Below are positions 1-12,963 of a stretch of 64,000 bases of DNA, piece by piece. The DNA comes from Pegea sp. RAD2-039 (Eukaryota > Chordata > Thaliacea > Salpida > Salpidae). The notes beneath the pieces were generated by a model. That model was not told the DNA's origin and ran no database searches. It worked only from the letters and a program-made list of their open reading frames with translations. The stretch covers positions 1,240,001 through 1,304,000 of the forward strand of contig JAQGEQ010000270.1 in the NCBI GenBank assembly GCA_034620365.1, given 5' to 3'. Position numbers and translations under genes: made by a program. Every line of letters begins with the position of its first letter. Position 1 is the stretch's first letter.

Positions 1-273
1 CTATTTTACTTATATTAAAGAATTCTTATCATGGATAATTGTTATGTTATATATTGTTAATGTGTAGTTATGGATTTTTATATAATAAAATATCACTTTC
101 TAGTTTTTTATTTTGTTATAAGATCTTCTTAAGAAGACATAATAATTTTTTTTTATAAAAATAAAATAATAAATATTTCACATGATTATTTAACAAACTT
201 GATCAATCAACTCAATACCACGTTTTAGAAAAATTGTTTAATTATTATCTTTAATTATATATTTTTATTAAAG

Positions 274-1020
274 CTTTATAGGTTTTTGGCTCGTCGAACT
301 GATAGTGGTTTCAATAGAGTTGTCTTGAAAAGACTTTACATGAGCAGAACTAACAAACCTCCTCTGTCACTTTCACGCTTGGTGAGTTATTTATTTATAA
401 ATAAGTTATAAATTATAAATGAGTTAAGATAGTTATGAAATAATGATTCTAGAGTTCTAAATCATTTGAAACTGAAATTCTTTAGCTACCCTCTTACGTA
501 AATACGAACAAATGTTTTAAGTGGTAAATTTTGGCGTAAAATATCAAATAAATTTGTTTATAGATGAAGAACATGAACAAACCTGATCGTTTGAACAAAA
601 CCGCAGTTGTGGTTGGAACTATCACCAATGATACGAGATATCTGAAAAAACTTCCAAAGTTGACAGTAAGATCAATAAATATGCAACTAAATCTTCATTA
701 ATAATCACTTTCAACAGGTTTGTGCCCTTCATGTCACTGAGGGAGCTCGTGCTCGCATCTTGGCTGCTGGTGGAACTATCTTAACGTTCGATCAGCTCGC
801 TCAACAAGCTCCTAAGGGTGAAAATACAGTTTTGATGCAAGGTAGGTTTTATTTTTAACTTTATGCTCCTAAACTGATTCAAACTCTCGTTGTAGGTCCT
901 CGTAAAGCACGTGAGGTCTATAGACACTTTGGACCTGCTCCAGGTGTTCCTAAGAGCCACACTAAGCCTTATGTTCGATCTAAGGGACGCAAATTTGAGC
1001 GTGCCCGTGGTCGTCGTTAA
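274..1020 (+). CDS. RPL18: 60S ribosomal protein L18 (eL18), 5'-partial
   Basis: Exons 274-381, 564-665, 718-841 and 896-1020 join in phase (GT-AG) and encode 152 residues ending in a stop. The translation follows eukaryotic L18 closely: it starts [14 protein letters not shown], continues with [33 protein letters not shown] and ILTFDQLA, and ends in the basic block [19 protein letters not shown]18 is a structural protein of the large ribosomal subunit, known elsewhere as about 188 residues, so roughly 30 N-terminal residues lie in exons left of the window; none is visible in bases 1-273. The chain stops right after GRR, a few residues before the end of the human protein. Three introns are 52-182 nt. 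An AATAAA polyadenylation signal lies at 1039-1044, so the 3'UTR is very short, as is usual for ribosomal protein genes. Confidence 0.96.
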
Positions 1021-1059
1021 GCGTCGAGCATAATTTCAATAAAAGGTTGAAATGAAAAT

Positions 1060-2010
1060 CCTGTTACTTTTTTCTGTTGATACAGAAGAATGATTTTAAA
1101 ATTTAGTTCGACTGATGTTTAAGATGAGGATCTTTGAGACTTTAAAGTATAAGCTAGACTCTTAGTAGAAGATCTTCTGTTTGGTGGCAAGATTATAAAT
1201 TGATTTGTACAACAAAGCTGGCTGGTAGGGTGCACAAGTTTAATCAAATGCTGCTTGGGTCGATTACAACCTTTAACACCCAGTCATTAGAAATTCGTAG
1301 TTTGTGTACGGGTGGTTTGAAAGTTAGTTACTAATTTGAGCTTACAACTATTGAAATTGATGCACTTGGTATATATTAGACAATAGGTTTTCTGGCCAAA
1401 CACCAGTAGTGTTCTCGTCACGGGTCAAGAACTATAGCATCGGAACAGTGTAGCTGAGCAAAAACAAGATTTAGATCTTTCAGACTGTGTCTAAAACTTA
1501 ATATTACAAAATTGATATAAAATGAAATTTCTTGTCAACATTAAATGGGTTAAATTTAACTTTGATGATATCACAGATCAAGTTTTTATCCAGCTGCTTA
1601 AATAAGTCTAAAATTTTTATGCATCTGGATAGTAGTCCTTTTATCAACTATTTCCTTATATTTGCTATTATCAGCTGTTAAAAGCAAATAAATCCTAGAA
1701 AGTAACTTAACACTGCCAGTTTCTTCATTTTTCCACTTATTTTGTTGCATCAAATTTTAAATTTAAAATTCGTACTTTTGCATCTGCAGTGTTCATATTT
1801 TTATAGATCAGTTATGCTAAATTGTAATAATTAGGACCCTTTCATCATATTTTTGCTCATGTTTTATTTTTGTTTCCTATAAGAGATGTATAGAGTTGAA
1901 TAAGATAGATAGCTCTAACTTAATAGATGTTATTTTTGAGAATGTGTGTTAGTGGGAGGTGCTCTCTTTAGGTACCCTCCTTCGAATTTACTATAATAAA
2001 TAAAAAAATA
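1060..2010 (-). mobile_element. Decayed mobile element with broken minus-strand reading frames
   Basis: This stretch is less AT-rich than its surroundings. On the minus strand it shows several open but interrupted coding pieces: one containing NEETGSVKLLSRIYLLL near 1.65-1.75 kb, one containing FLTRDENTTGVWPENLL near 1.36-1.44 kb, and one containing RISNDWVLKVVIDPSS near 1.24-1.32 kb. The first resembles a minus-strand piece at 50.84-51.07 kb (SEETGSIINNLLTKLL). On the plus strand, 1.7-2.0 kb shares words with 51.0-51.2 kb (CTGCCAGTTTCTTCA; CTGCAGT) and 54.7-54.8 kb (GTTAGTGG.AGGTGCT followed by ATAATAAATAA). I infer an old dispersed element lying on the minus strand. I cannot assign it to a transposon class. 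Confidence 0.5.
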
Positions 2011-3128
2011 TATAGATTATACTTCTGAGAAATCCCCAAAGTGTAATAAAATTTAATAAATTTTGAAATGACCGATCTTAAGTAATTTAGATTTTGATAT
2101 AATTTGTCATGTAGTGTATTCTAATAAAAGCTAGACTAGGAAAATAGTTTTATGCATTTTTAAACATTTTTTTGCAATAATATTACAACACAAAAAATCG
2201 TAACAACAAACTGACTGTACTTTACAAAACGTTCTGTATTAAAACTATTACATCTAATATTAAAACTAATTTTAAATTCTATTAAGTTAATTCAGCACAT
2301 ATGTTTTTGAGGCTTAGCTGGTTATTACTGAAAAAGAAACAATATATTAGATAAGCAAACTTAAGATCACTGTTTAAAAGGTTAATTTCACCACCCCGAA
2401 TAAGAGAATGAATAATTATGCATAAAACTTTTAGTGATACTTCAAAAGTTGAATCGAGAACACTGGAATTTATAAAACTGACTGCACATATAGAATTACA
2501 GTACTAACTATTTAAAATTATTTTGAATGTAAAACTATCTATTTCTCTACTTTTTTGTTTCTATTGTTAGTAACATTTTACTCAATTTTACTAATTAGGT
2601 TTATTTCATTCAATTAGAAATTACATAACGTTGGATATTACTTGCTTAAACTACAGGTAAAGAACTACTTTTAATTATATCAATAGCATTGGCTGTTATT
2701 AGAATGCTCATTACTGATGGACTATTTAGAAGGACTTACCATCTTGTATAAACTTATATTTTGTAAGTGATAAAACTGATAATAAATCTTTATGATGTTG
2801 AAATTCTTCAATTTACATTTATAGATTATTCAATAATTTTGAACAAGCCTAATCAGTTTGAAAAATAAAATATAATTCTAATACTACATGTAAAAGAAAC
2901 ACTGGCTTTACGTAAAAAAACTGACCCCATTTATTTTAATCATACTGTTTTTAATCTTAAACAGAAAATAATCATTTTGCCGCTCTAAAATAATTATATG
3001 GTAACCAACATGAAATAGTTCCCACAATTCACTGTTTGTCACGTGACAATTTATTGCTTTACCAGCTTCCCGTACATTCTACCATTTTGAGCATACAAGT
3101 TTAGTATTGTTGGTACGTTATATCGTAG
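2011..3128. other. Intergenic AT-rich spacer
   Basis: The spacer upstream of the FUBP/KSRP start contains no convincing exon or RNA gene. The last 120 bases are less AT-rich and contain a CACGTGAC E-box-like word at about 3041, compatible with a promoter or 5'UTR for the next gene. Confidence 0.5.
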
Positions 3129-6100
3129 ATGGAATCTGATTTAGTCGGCGCATCAGGAGATTCCATAACATCTAAGCTTAACACATCTCCTAAAGAAAAA
3201 GTCGAGGTAAGATTTTAGCTTTTTCACTTAATTATGAGATCTTGCCTTCCTATACTGTTCTTTTTAATGTGGTATACTTTATATACATTTTGCAAAAGTC
3301 TACATCTGTAGATTTTCAAATTACTTATTGTGACTGCCTGGAATTTTGAAATTTTATGTTGATTGAAATCCATAATAACTTCTTTAGCTAAAGTTTTGGT
3401 AAAATTATTAATAACAATATTTATTTTTAATTGCAGTAGACAATAATGTCTATTTGTTTTAATAACCTATAATCTAGATTGAAAAATAGTTGGCTTTTTA
3501 ATTTTGGTTATGATTGTAGAAACTAGGCAATTATAATTTTTCTAGAAATATTCAGGTGTATTTATAATGTTTTCATTAAAAGTATTTATAATTTTTTAAT
3601 TTTAGTTTTATTATATATTTAATTTTGTCTTATTTTTGTGATGATAAGCTTATGATAATGATTATTTATATAATATTAAGCTCTTATTTTTCAATGTTAA
3701 CTGTGGTTTTCAATATAATTGGTTAAAAAAATCGTGTTAAAAAGCCTTTTGTTTTTATAGAATAATTATATATCAATAGTTTAAGGTTTTCTTAAAAGTT
3801 GACTAATAGAATTCTTTCCAAAATATTATATAATGTGCTTTATTTAACTAAAAAATAAACTTTTATAACTACTACATCTAATTTTCTAGTCTGCAAGAAT
3901 GTTTTAGAAAAATTTAAGCAACATAAAACAAATGGATTATTTTATTATTTATATAAATACTATTTTGTTAAATTTCTATGGATTCTTAAAAACTTATATT
4001 AATATGTGATTATGTAATTAATTGTAAATACAATATTGTCTAAGTATAATGTTTGGTAGTTTTTTAGTTTTTAAGTATTATTAAACTGGTTTATATGTTG
4101 TATTCAAAGTTATTATTGAGATATATACCTTTTATTTATAAAATTACTGAAATGGAATTCCATTAATATCACCAATTTTTTTATTAATTATAAAACTGTA
4201 GATTATACTTAGCTTTCATGCAAATAATATTTTTTCAGTATATATTAAATATATCTAGGTTCATAATATTATCTTAAACATTTAATTTTTGAATGATTGA
4301 ATGGAATTATTGTATTAAGATTGTGACTCAAAAATAGAAACAAAAGAAAATTAAACTTTTTTATAACCTGTTTTCTAAGATTATTTATTAAAATGTTAAA
4401 TAATTGTTTATTTATCTAAATGTATTTTGATGCACGTTAGATTATTTGTATCCATGTATTTGATAATTGAATTGTATAAAGTAATATATATCAATTTTGT
4501 TCTACTGGTTTAAATATAGTGGATTAAAGATTTTCATTTTTTGCTATAACTTTTATAGTAATGTACTGATGATTTTTCATTTGTAATTTGAAGTTAAGTT
4601 GTTAAGCTTATAATTTTAAATTAGTTTTACATTTATAGAGATTTTATTAAAGCAGTTTCTTTATCAAATATAAGAGTAGGAATTATAATTCAAATATTTG
4701 ATTTTCATCTATATATTAATAAATATATAAATCATTATATTTTGTGATTTTCATAAACCTGTGTTTTTTTTAGTTATTTATGTTACAATTTTTTATAGAA
4801 ATATTTTTAACCTATTTTTATATTTATTTTATTTCAATATATTTCTACAAAAAGCTTTTCATCAAAGTTGAGTGAAAATAATTAAAATAGAAATGAGTTG
4901 CTAACTTCAGTTTTCAGGCTTTTATAAGTTGAGCAATTTTAAACTTTCAGTCTAAGTTAGCCAGCTTATGTAAAAGGAAATCAACTTATGGGTTGATATG
5001 AAAGTATTTGTTAAATATGTATTGAGGTGTTTACAGTATAACAGTTGAGACTTATTGCAACATTTTGAGTAATTTAGTAGCTTAGGTTTAAAAATGATGT
5101 TGCCAATAGCAAAGGTTCTTTACAAATGACTCAACTGTTTTTATTAGATATTAATAAGCTGAATTGTTTAGTATTCATGCCTTTAGGCTATATTTTTTAG
5201 ATTTCATTCAACTCAATTTATAAAATAAACTTGAAATTTGATGCCTAACAAGACTATGTTGAAAGTTTTTTTCTCAATATTTATGTGTATTCATTTACAT
5301 TTTCTATATTTATATTTTCATTACTTTTCACCATAGTTTCTTACAAGTTATTTTTTGTTAAATATATTTCTGTTTTCCTAAGATGTGCTGCCACTTAAAT
5401 TTTCTGTTGAACATTGCTTGTTAAAGCTTCTTGTATATCTTTTTGGTCCCAAATTTTTTGTTTATATTTATTTTCACCCGAAAACTTTTCAATATTAATG
5501 TAAATATAAAGTCAAATGTAATTACTTGTTATAACTGCTTATATATCATCAAAATGCAATTTTCAAATTAAAAATGCCAATAAGTAGCCAATAGGAAAAT
5601 CTTGTACTGTTTTTTTCTATTCGTATTTATTATTTGATTCACCAACAAAAAATTGAATTTTTTATGTAACTCTTTATATAGTTTTACTGATGTACCAATA
5701 TTTTTCGATTGATTTAAAAAATACCAATTTAGTATGTAATGATAATAAAATTTTATCTTTTATTACTCGTACTCCTACTTTTGCAGTTTCTACATTTTAT
5801 TAATCTAACCTTGTTCTGTAATTTTATCTTTATTCTGCTGTTTGTCTACTGAACAAGTGCTGCATTTAACTTCGAGAAAGTCGTTTATTTTCACTTTTTA
5901 GATTCTAAACACCCTTGGTATATCATTTCGAAATTGTAAAGATTTTATTTTTAAACCAAACCTGTTTTAAACTTTTTAATTTTCAAAGTTTACTTCATTT
6001 CCACTCATCTGTTTTGAGTTTTGTTGCATTGTTTTTGTTATTGGCTGCAATTGTCCTTTTCGTTGCTTTCTGTCTAAATATTCTTTTCATCCCAGTAACT

Positions 6101-9100
6101 GCTCACTTCAGTGGATGACTTAAGAGTTTCCTTAGGACCAAGAGGGTGTAGACAAAAATCAACATAATCAGGTTGGTTCAGTGAGACGCCAAATGTACTT
6201 TCAAATGCTACTACTCCAAATGTAAACAGCATGCTGCTCCTCACAAAATCAGTATTCGTTTTGATGTTTATTTAATAAACTACCCTATGCTAAAACGTCC
6301 AAAAATTGGTAATACACTTTTTGAGGTTGAAGAATTTCTTTGAGAATTGTGTCTTTTGAGGCCACCTAAATGTGCCAATTGTTAAACAAGAACATTATAA
6401 AATTGAAAAGATTTTCGAAATGAATTTTTTTAGTTAAAAGTTGGTCTGAAAAAGTCTTTATCTTTTTATAAACTTCTTTAAACAGATGTTTCTGTTTTCA
6501 GTGCCAAACCAACTTTGCATCTGATAAAGTTCCTGGGCCTATGGGCGACGCTCCACAAAAAAGACCTTTAGAAGATGCTGGTGAGACATCTGCTTCTAAA
6601 TTTTACTTTATTTTCTTCCACCATTTATTAAGTACAATTTTTTGTCCAACAGAAAACCCTAGTCCGAAAAAATTAGCTTCATCATCTCAAATAAATTGTA
6701 AGTTTCAATTACCTGATTTTCACAAATAACTTTCTTCATTTTCAGCGTTTCAAGCAACAACTACTAATATGCAAGGCAACGGGTAACTCGACTTTTTTTG
6801 AAGTCTTAATTTTGTAACAAATTGTTTTTTAGTACAACAAGCGATTCGATGCGCCTACCTGATGACCTTGTCGGCCTCAGTGAGTTACTTTGTTCCATGT
6901 GACGCCACATCACCTACATATGACTCATTTACATATTTTGTTAATTTCCCAATACTATTTGCATAATCAGATAAAAATTTTTAGTTCAAGAGTTAGATCC
7001 AATAGCAGTTTGTGATCGAGTCAATTAACATTTTTTAAACTGCTAGTTATCGGAAGAGGAGGCGAAAACATTATGAGGATGCAACGGGAGACCGGTTGTC
7101 GTATCCAAATCACTCAGAGTATCCCTGGCACCAAAGAACGCCCCTGTACTCTATCGGGAACTCAAGAACAAATCGAGTAAGTCTCCTTACAATTGCTAGC
7201 TAGTAGTAGGTTATTATGTACGATTGCAGAGTGTGCAAGAATATGCTGCACGAAATAATCCACCGTTCCAAAGCTGGAACTCTCAACAACAGCTTCAATG
7301 TTGGCCCTAATGGTATGGGTATGGGCGATGCTGGCTCCGAAAAGTCCATTGAAATGCAGATTCCACCAGATAAATGCGGTCTGATCATCGGTAAAGGAGG
7401 TGAAACCATTAAAATGGTGAGTATCATCAAGCAATCAACTATTTCTATTTTATAAATATCAATTTGTTGGTTTGAAGTTGCAACAAAATCTCGGTGTGAA
7501 AATGTTACTGATCCAAGAATCCACTGAAAATATTGGAAGCCCCAAACCTCTTCGAATATCTGGTCAACATGGCAATGTAGAAGTGAGAACCAATCTTACT
7601 GCTTACCTTACTAGCTGCTAAATTGATCTTTGTGACGTCAGAACGCCGTCAACGCTGTTCAACAAATGATGGCGCAACGCGATGCTCAAATCGCACAACA
7701 GAAGATGGATCGAGGTGACAGCGGTATTGTGGAAGTAAGTGTGTGAGGATGATCATGTGATCTTATTTGGCATCTTTCCAAACTCGCCAGCACACTATGT
7801 TTGGTGATGAACTCTCCAAATCGATGGTTGCTGTACCCAAAGCAGCTGTCGGAGTTGTGATTGGGAAAGGAGGAGACATGATCAACCAAATACAAAGTCT
7901 TACGGGAACCAGGATTCAATTCAAACCTGGTAGGTGCCCTCAAATTGAAACTCAAAAAGTCATGATTGTCTTCCACTTGTAGAAGATCCAATGTTGCCCA
8001 ATAGAATGTGTAGCATCATGGGCCAGAAAGAAGGAGTTGAATCTGCCTCACAAAGGATCAACGAAATCATTCAGAACGTCCAAGAGCGCGATGGTGTGAT
8101 GGGAGGTTTGTGACGTCATCACCGCTCGTGTCCCTTTTCAACTTGTCACCACAGGTCGGACCCCCCACAGCGGTGGTGCCATTAACTTTGGACACTGGGA
8201 AGGACCTAGTATGAGTCATCGAGGAAGTTTAGGAGGCCAGATCTGTTCTGAAGAGCATTTGGTTCCCGCTAACAAAACTGGATTAGTGATTGGCAAAGGT
8301 CCGGCTGCCTTTCATCACCTTCTTGCTTCTGTTGACCACAAATCTTTGTTGCAGGAGGAGAAACCATCAAACAGATCAATCTGCAATCGGGGGCCCATGC
8401 TGAAATACAGAAAAACCCACCTCCTGGTGGTGACCCTAGTTTTAAGACCTTTATCATCAAAGGTTGGTGCTTGAGATGGTTTCAAAGTTCTTTAAATATC
8501 AAATTGGTTTCCAGGAACCAGTGAACAGATCAAGCTATGCCGGCAACTGATTCAGGAGAAAGTAGATGCTGGTCCAGGTGGTATTGCTCCTAGTTTGCAG
8601 AATAGTACTTTACGTGGACCACCTCCAACAGCGTTTGGTCCCCCACCCCAAGTGGTAGGTCTGTTTGTAACCTCAACTGTCTCTACATCAATTATTTGAT
8701 GTTCAGGGCTTCGGTGGAACGGTTCCATCTACTCAATACGCTGGACAAACTCAAATAGCTCCACCGCAGACCCAGCCCACTCCCCAATCCTTTCAACAAA
8801 CTCAACCATGGGGCAGCCAATACCAACAGTGGACTCCACCAGCGACCACGACTCAACAAAACGGCGTTGAACTGAGTAAGTGCGATTCTTTTGGAAGCAG
8901 TTCTTTGTACTAACTTGTTGTCATGACAGCGAAACAAACCAATGAGTTAAGCAACGCCGCTTACTACTCGTACTTGCAACTTCAAGCACAAGCTTACCAG
9001 CAGACAGCAGGTACTTCCCCCCCTTTCCCACTCTCATATTCGTCTAATGTTCAAATCAGCTCCAGGTGCTACTGGTGTCAATTCACAACAGGATTTCACT

Positions 9101-9432
9101 AAAGAATGGAGTGAATATTTGAAGAATGCGCAAGCTGGTGCTGCCCTACCATCAGCTGCTGCTACTGACCGTGGACAGATTGCAGTTGCTGCCCCGACAG
9201 CTGCTGGAATCCAAACACCCACTGCGGCTGCAGCTACAGCAGTAGCTCAACAATCAGCTGGTGGTCAGGTAGCTTGCAATTGTTCAACTTCAGCGGTATC
9301 CATCATCATCATTCTTTTCAGGATTATTCGGCTCAATGGGCTGAATACTACCGTCAGTATTGGGCCATCCACCATCAACAACAATATGTTGCAGCAGCCA
9401 CTGCTGCCACTGGGCAGACACCTGCCACATAG
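3129..9432 (+). CDS. FUBP: FUBP/KSRP-family protein with four KH domains
   Basis: Eighteen exons join in phase to 674 aa: 3129-3206, 6502-6580, 6653-6697, 6746-6782, 6833-6879, 7047-7176, 7230-7416, 7478-7582, 7642-7734, 7791-7929, 7983-8105, 8155-8298, 8355-8462, 8515-8654, 8707-8875, 8930-9010, 9060-9268, 9322-9432. An N-terminal QKRPLED motif typical of FUBP precedes four KH domains with GXXG loops GRGG (98-101), GKGG (193-196), GKGG (292-295) and GKGG (401-404). A Pro/Gln-rich linker leads to two C-terminal tyrosine motifs, DFTKEWSEYL and DYSAQWAEYY, the hallmark of FUBP1-3/KHSRP. The family binds single-stranded DNA (FUSE) and AU-rich or intronic RNA in nucleus and cytoplasm. Human members are 572-711 aa, so this one looks complete. 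Intron 1 is 3.3 kb and very AT-rich; the others are about 45-170 nt. It could be the single orthologue of FUBP1/2/3. Confidence 0.96.
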
Positions 9433-9810
9433 GCTCCTTACTTACTTGTACATACACACATATATGGATCAGGTAAGAAGTGAAGGAGTAGTTGATTTGT
9501 GTTTAAGATATTTAATAAACTGACATTTGAGTTGATTACCAAATGATTAAAATAAATTAAAAATGTTTGATTTCGCTTAACTGAGATTCTCAAATCGTTT
9601 TTCTTGTCCAGGGACACTTGTACATAACCCACCCGGCTCCCTGAATCTATGAGGTGACAGGAAGATTGTGATCTTCTGCTGCTGTTTGCCTCACGTTTTC
9701 CTTTTATACGATTTTTTCCAGGAAGTTTTTCACATAATTTGTGTAAATCAGTTTATTGCGATTGTACCAAATTAATCGAATATTAAATGATAATAAATGT
9801 TAGTTTTGTT
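9433..9810 (+). other. FUBP/KSRP 3'UTR with a probable spliced intron
   Basis: Forty bases after the stop, GGATCAG is followed by a good donor, GTAAGAAG, at 9473. A polypyrimidine-rich acceptor ends TTGTCCAG at about 9612. This predicts a 140-nt 3'UTR intron. An AATAAA at about 9790 could be the polyadenylation signal. Confidence 0.5.
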
Positions 9811-12800
9811 TCTACTTACTGGCTGGCTGGCGGTACCCGTACCTGACGATGATAATGGGACATGTTTGTTTCGATAAAGACTTTTTCGTGTTCAAATGTT
9901 AAGGCCTTGATTATGTTAAATTGAAAAATTGCGATTTTTTTGCACATTCTTATCGAGATTTATATTTTTCAAAATATTTTTTAATTATTGAAAAGGTTTA
10001 ATTTATTTAGTACTTAATACGCCACCCCACCCCCATCTAGCTTAGCCAGTTTGGAGGGGGTGGTCTTTGTGTTTTGTTGTAGTTTTTGAAAAGTATTTTA
10101 TGAGTCAATTCAACTTTGATTTAACATCTAATTCATCCTTTTGATCGGTGTTATCTTGCCGCACTGTCGATTCGAACGTTTTAGGAAATTTCATGTTTAA
10201 TTCCGCTGCTAAATGGTAAAGAACGACATTTTTTGCTAGTGGAGGTATCGTCACCGTCGCTTCATTATTACATTTTTGTTTATCGACGCAAACGAAGCTG
10301 TATCAGTGTCGAAACATCGTCGTTAATTACTTTTACTAATCGTCAGTTTAGATCAACTATTTGTCGAGTAACTTACCTCGATGAAAAGTATCCTTCATCT
10401 TGTATATACATGTGTATCGTCTCCATGTTGCGCTCTTGTTGACTGAGGTGCTATCGACTTCTTTTTTTTGCAAATGTAAATAGCGAAAGTTTGTTGTTAC
10501 AAAGCGACGAAATTGTGTTGTGTGATCTTCTATCTACGAACATTTTTATTTTCAGTTTCGCTGACACAAATGTACTTGATTTTACGGTTTTGGTTTTTAG
10601 CAGATCAGCTTGGGAGGCTTCTATATCGTGGGTCTTTTACTGACAGGTTTTTACCACCTATTATCTGGTCGTAGAATTGTTGCATGACGTCATCTGTGTG
10701 CTTGTTTCTCGCTCATGTTTTGACAGTCAGAACAAAGCATAATTGACGTTGGAGGGCCTCGGTTAATTTTTATTTCAAAAGTTGCCTTGTTAATGAGTAA
10801 TTAGCGGTTTCGTTTGTTTAATGTTCAATCATTTGACTGAAAACAGTTTTTGTTCTTGTAAACATGTCCATTATTTAGATGAGAATTTTGTTGAATTTAC
10901 AAAAATATGCAAAAAAACAACTAACTTTTCTTCGATTTCAATATTTGTAGCTGTCTGTCTAATAACTTTTGTTTCGCTTTAACTTTTTTATCTAATTAAC
11001 GTGAATCTTATTTTTATTTAACGTTTAGTAACATGCTTGCTAGCTCATTTCTCCACCAGCATATGTGTTAGCAAACATTTGGTAATTAATTTGATGATAG
11101 GTTCTCTTGGAATTGCTAGTTTGACATGGCCACTGTGAAATGATGTCTTCCAAATTAAATCGGCGGTAAATCTATATATAACTTCTCTGTTTTAAATAAA
11201 TTTATTTTGAAGGAAGTAATATCAAATGTAGCTTAATTTGTTAATTTACAAGATTATTTGAAATCTTTAACCTGTTCTGAAGGTCATTTTCATCATTTGA
11301 TTAATTATTTGAAATGATTTCTTAACTTCCACATTCATTTCAAAAATAATTTGATGATAATTTTGAAGTAATTCAACAAACAGTTGCTCAGATATATCAT
11401 CTCTTTTTTGATCAGGTTGTTCTCTCATCTTCATATCCCCCTAATATATTAACTTCACTAAACACAATTTTTCATATACTTCAATTTTGCAACGTCTTCA
11501 CCTCTGATAGATTGTTGTAATTTTGACCACCATCTTTTCATATCTTATCAATTTGTCTTCCCTTTGCATATTCATTTTAAATCCGAATAATAACATCAAA
11601 TGTAGAAACTTCTCAACGTGGTTGGCTTGGCACTTATTGCTATATTTGTATTTCAAATTATGTCTTAAATTTCATAGTTTTGATGTCATTGATTTGATCG
11701 GTTGTATATTTTATCACTACAATTGTTATCTCATCTTTTTTAGTTGTACAACGTATTTTTAACCCATTTCAATTTGGTTTGTTGTGTATTTTAACGCTTT
11801 CATCTTTAAGAAACTTGTATTGTAAACATTTCTACATCAACCAATCACAATCACATTTTCCTTCCATACTTGCATTGTCTATTATTGTAGTTGATTATCA
11901 TCTCACTACATTTGTTAACTGCCTGACCTGACTGTGTCTTAGCACAACACAAACTTGGCATGTAAATGACCCATGTTATTAGGAGCCTCCCGACGCTTAT
12001 TGTTGTCGTTATTATTCACTATTTGCTTTTCAGCCTATAAACCACCAAGCTGCTGTGATAAAACTCATTTAATATAGTTTGATCGATTGATAAAGACAGA
12101 AGCTACTTTCTGCTCTTTTATCAATCGACTGTTCATTTAATTCGATGCGTTTATCAGTTTATAATCTTTTGTAAAACTCTGGTGAATCACACCAAGCCTA
12201 CGTGATCGAATATTCTTTTGATCATATTGTGTACTCATTACATAATGAAATTTATTTTGTAGTTCTTTATTAGTTGTAACTTATAGGTGAGACTCAGTTC
12301 AAAGCTTCATCTGATATTATCTTTTATAAGTAAAAATTTTAGTAAGATTTAGAATAAGCTGTGATTAGATCGGTTCTTCTATTTGATATTATCACCTGCA
12401 GCATTTTTACGATTTTGTTTTTCAGGTAATTTAAATACTGCCTTGAATAAAGCTTTAACTCGAAAAAATCTATTTGGTAACATGAAAAAACCTTTCAGCA
12501 AGAATAATTACTTTAAATCTAAAAATTTGTAGCGCGTTAGTACAAAATTCTTTGATTTACTAAAATTTATAACTTTCTGAAGTTTATTTTACCAAATGAT
12601 TCTATTTCTAGAAAAATCTACAATTTTCTCTTTCCTGTTTTTATATTTAGTCTAAGTAAACACGAATCCCTACATACTTGTAGTAAGTCTGAACAACCGC
12701 TAGTTTTGCAATAGTCATAATACATCTATCTTTTCACTTAAACTTTTAACAATTCCCCACTAAATAAATAGCTAATTTCAGTTTGGAGGGAATCTTTGCG

Positions 12801-12963
12801 TTTTATTAATTCAGGCGTGATGAGCCGGCATATAGAGAATTTGAAGACAAAAGGTTAAAGTTATGTACTCATTAAATTCGTGTTGATAGGGTTTTTTAGA
12901 TAGCAAAATACGACATTCACAGATTTGTGTTGAACAATGTCTTTCTTAAATAGTAAATCATAA
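9811..12963. other. Intergenic region between convergent genes
   Basis: This 3.2-kb spacer separates the convergent FUBP/KSRP and LACTB-like genes. Short ATG-initiated frames are AT-rich and without recognisable content. The only local structure I see is a possible hairpin at 10027-10063. On the minus strand, AATAAA (TTTATT on plus) near 12801 could serve the LACTB-like gene. Confidence 0.5.
10027..10063 (+). other. C-rich/G-rich inverted repeat (possible hairpin)
   Basis: CCACCCCC at 10027-10034 is complementary to GGGGGTGG at 10056-10063, with a 21-nt loop. It stands out against AT-rich DNA and could form a stable stem if transcribed in a long FUBP 3'UTR. Its function is unknown. Confidence 0.4.

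Noticed and set aside
9047-9523. 158-codon plus-strand frame in the FUBP gene
   Set aside because: It is two real exons read through an unspliced intron; the correct reading uses the junction 9268/9322.
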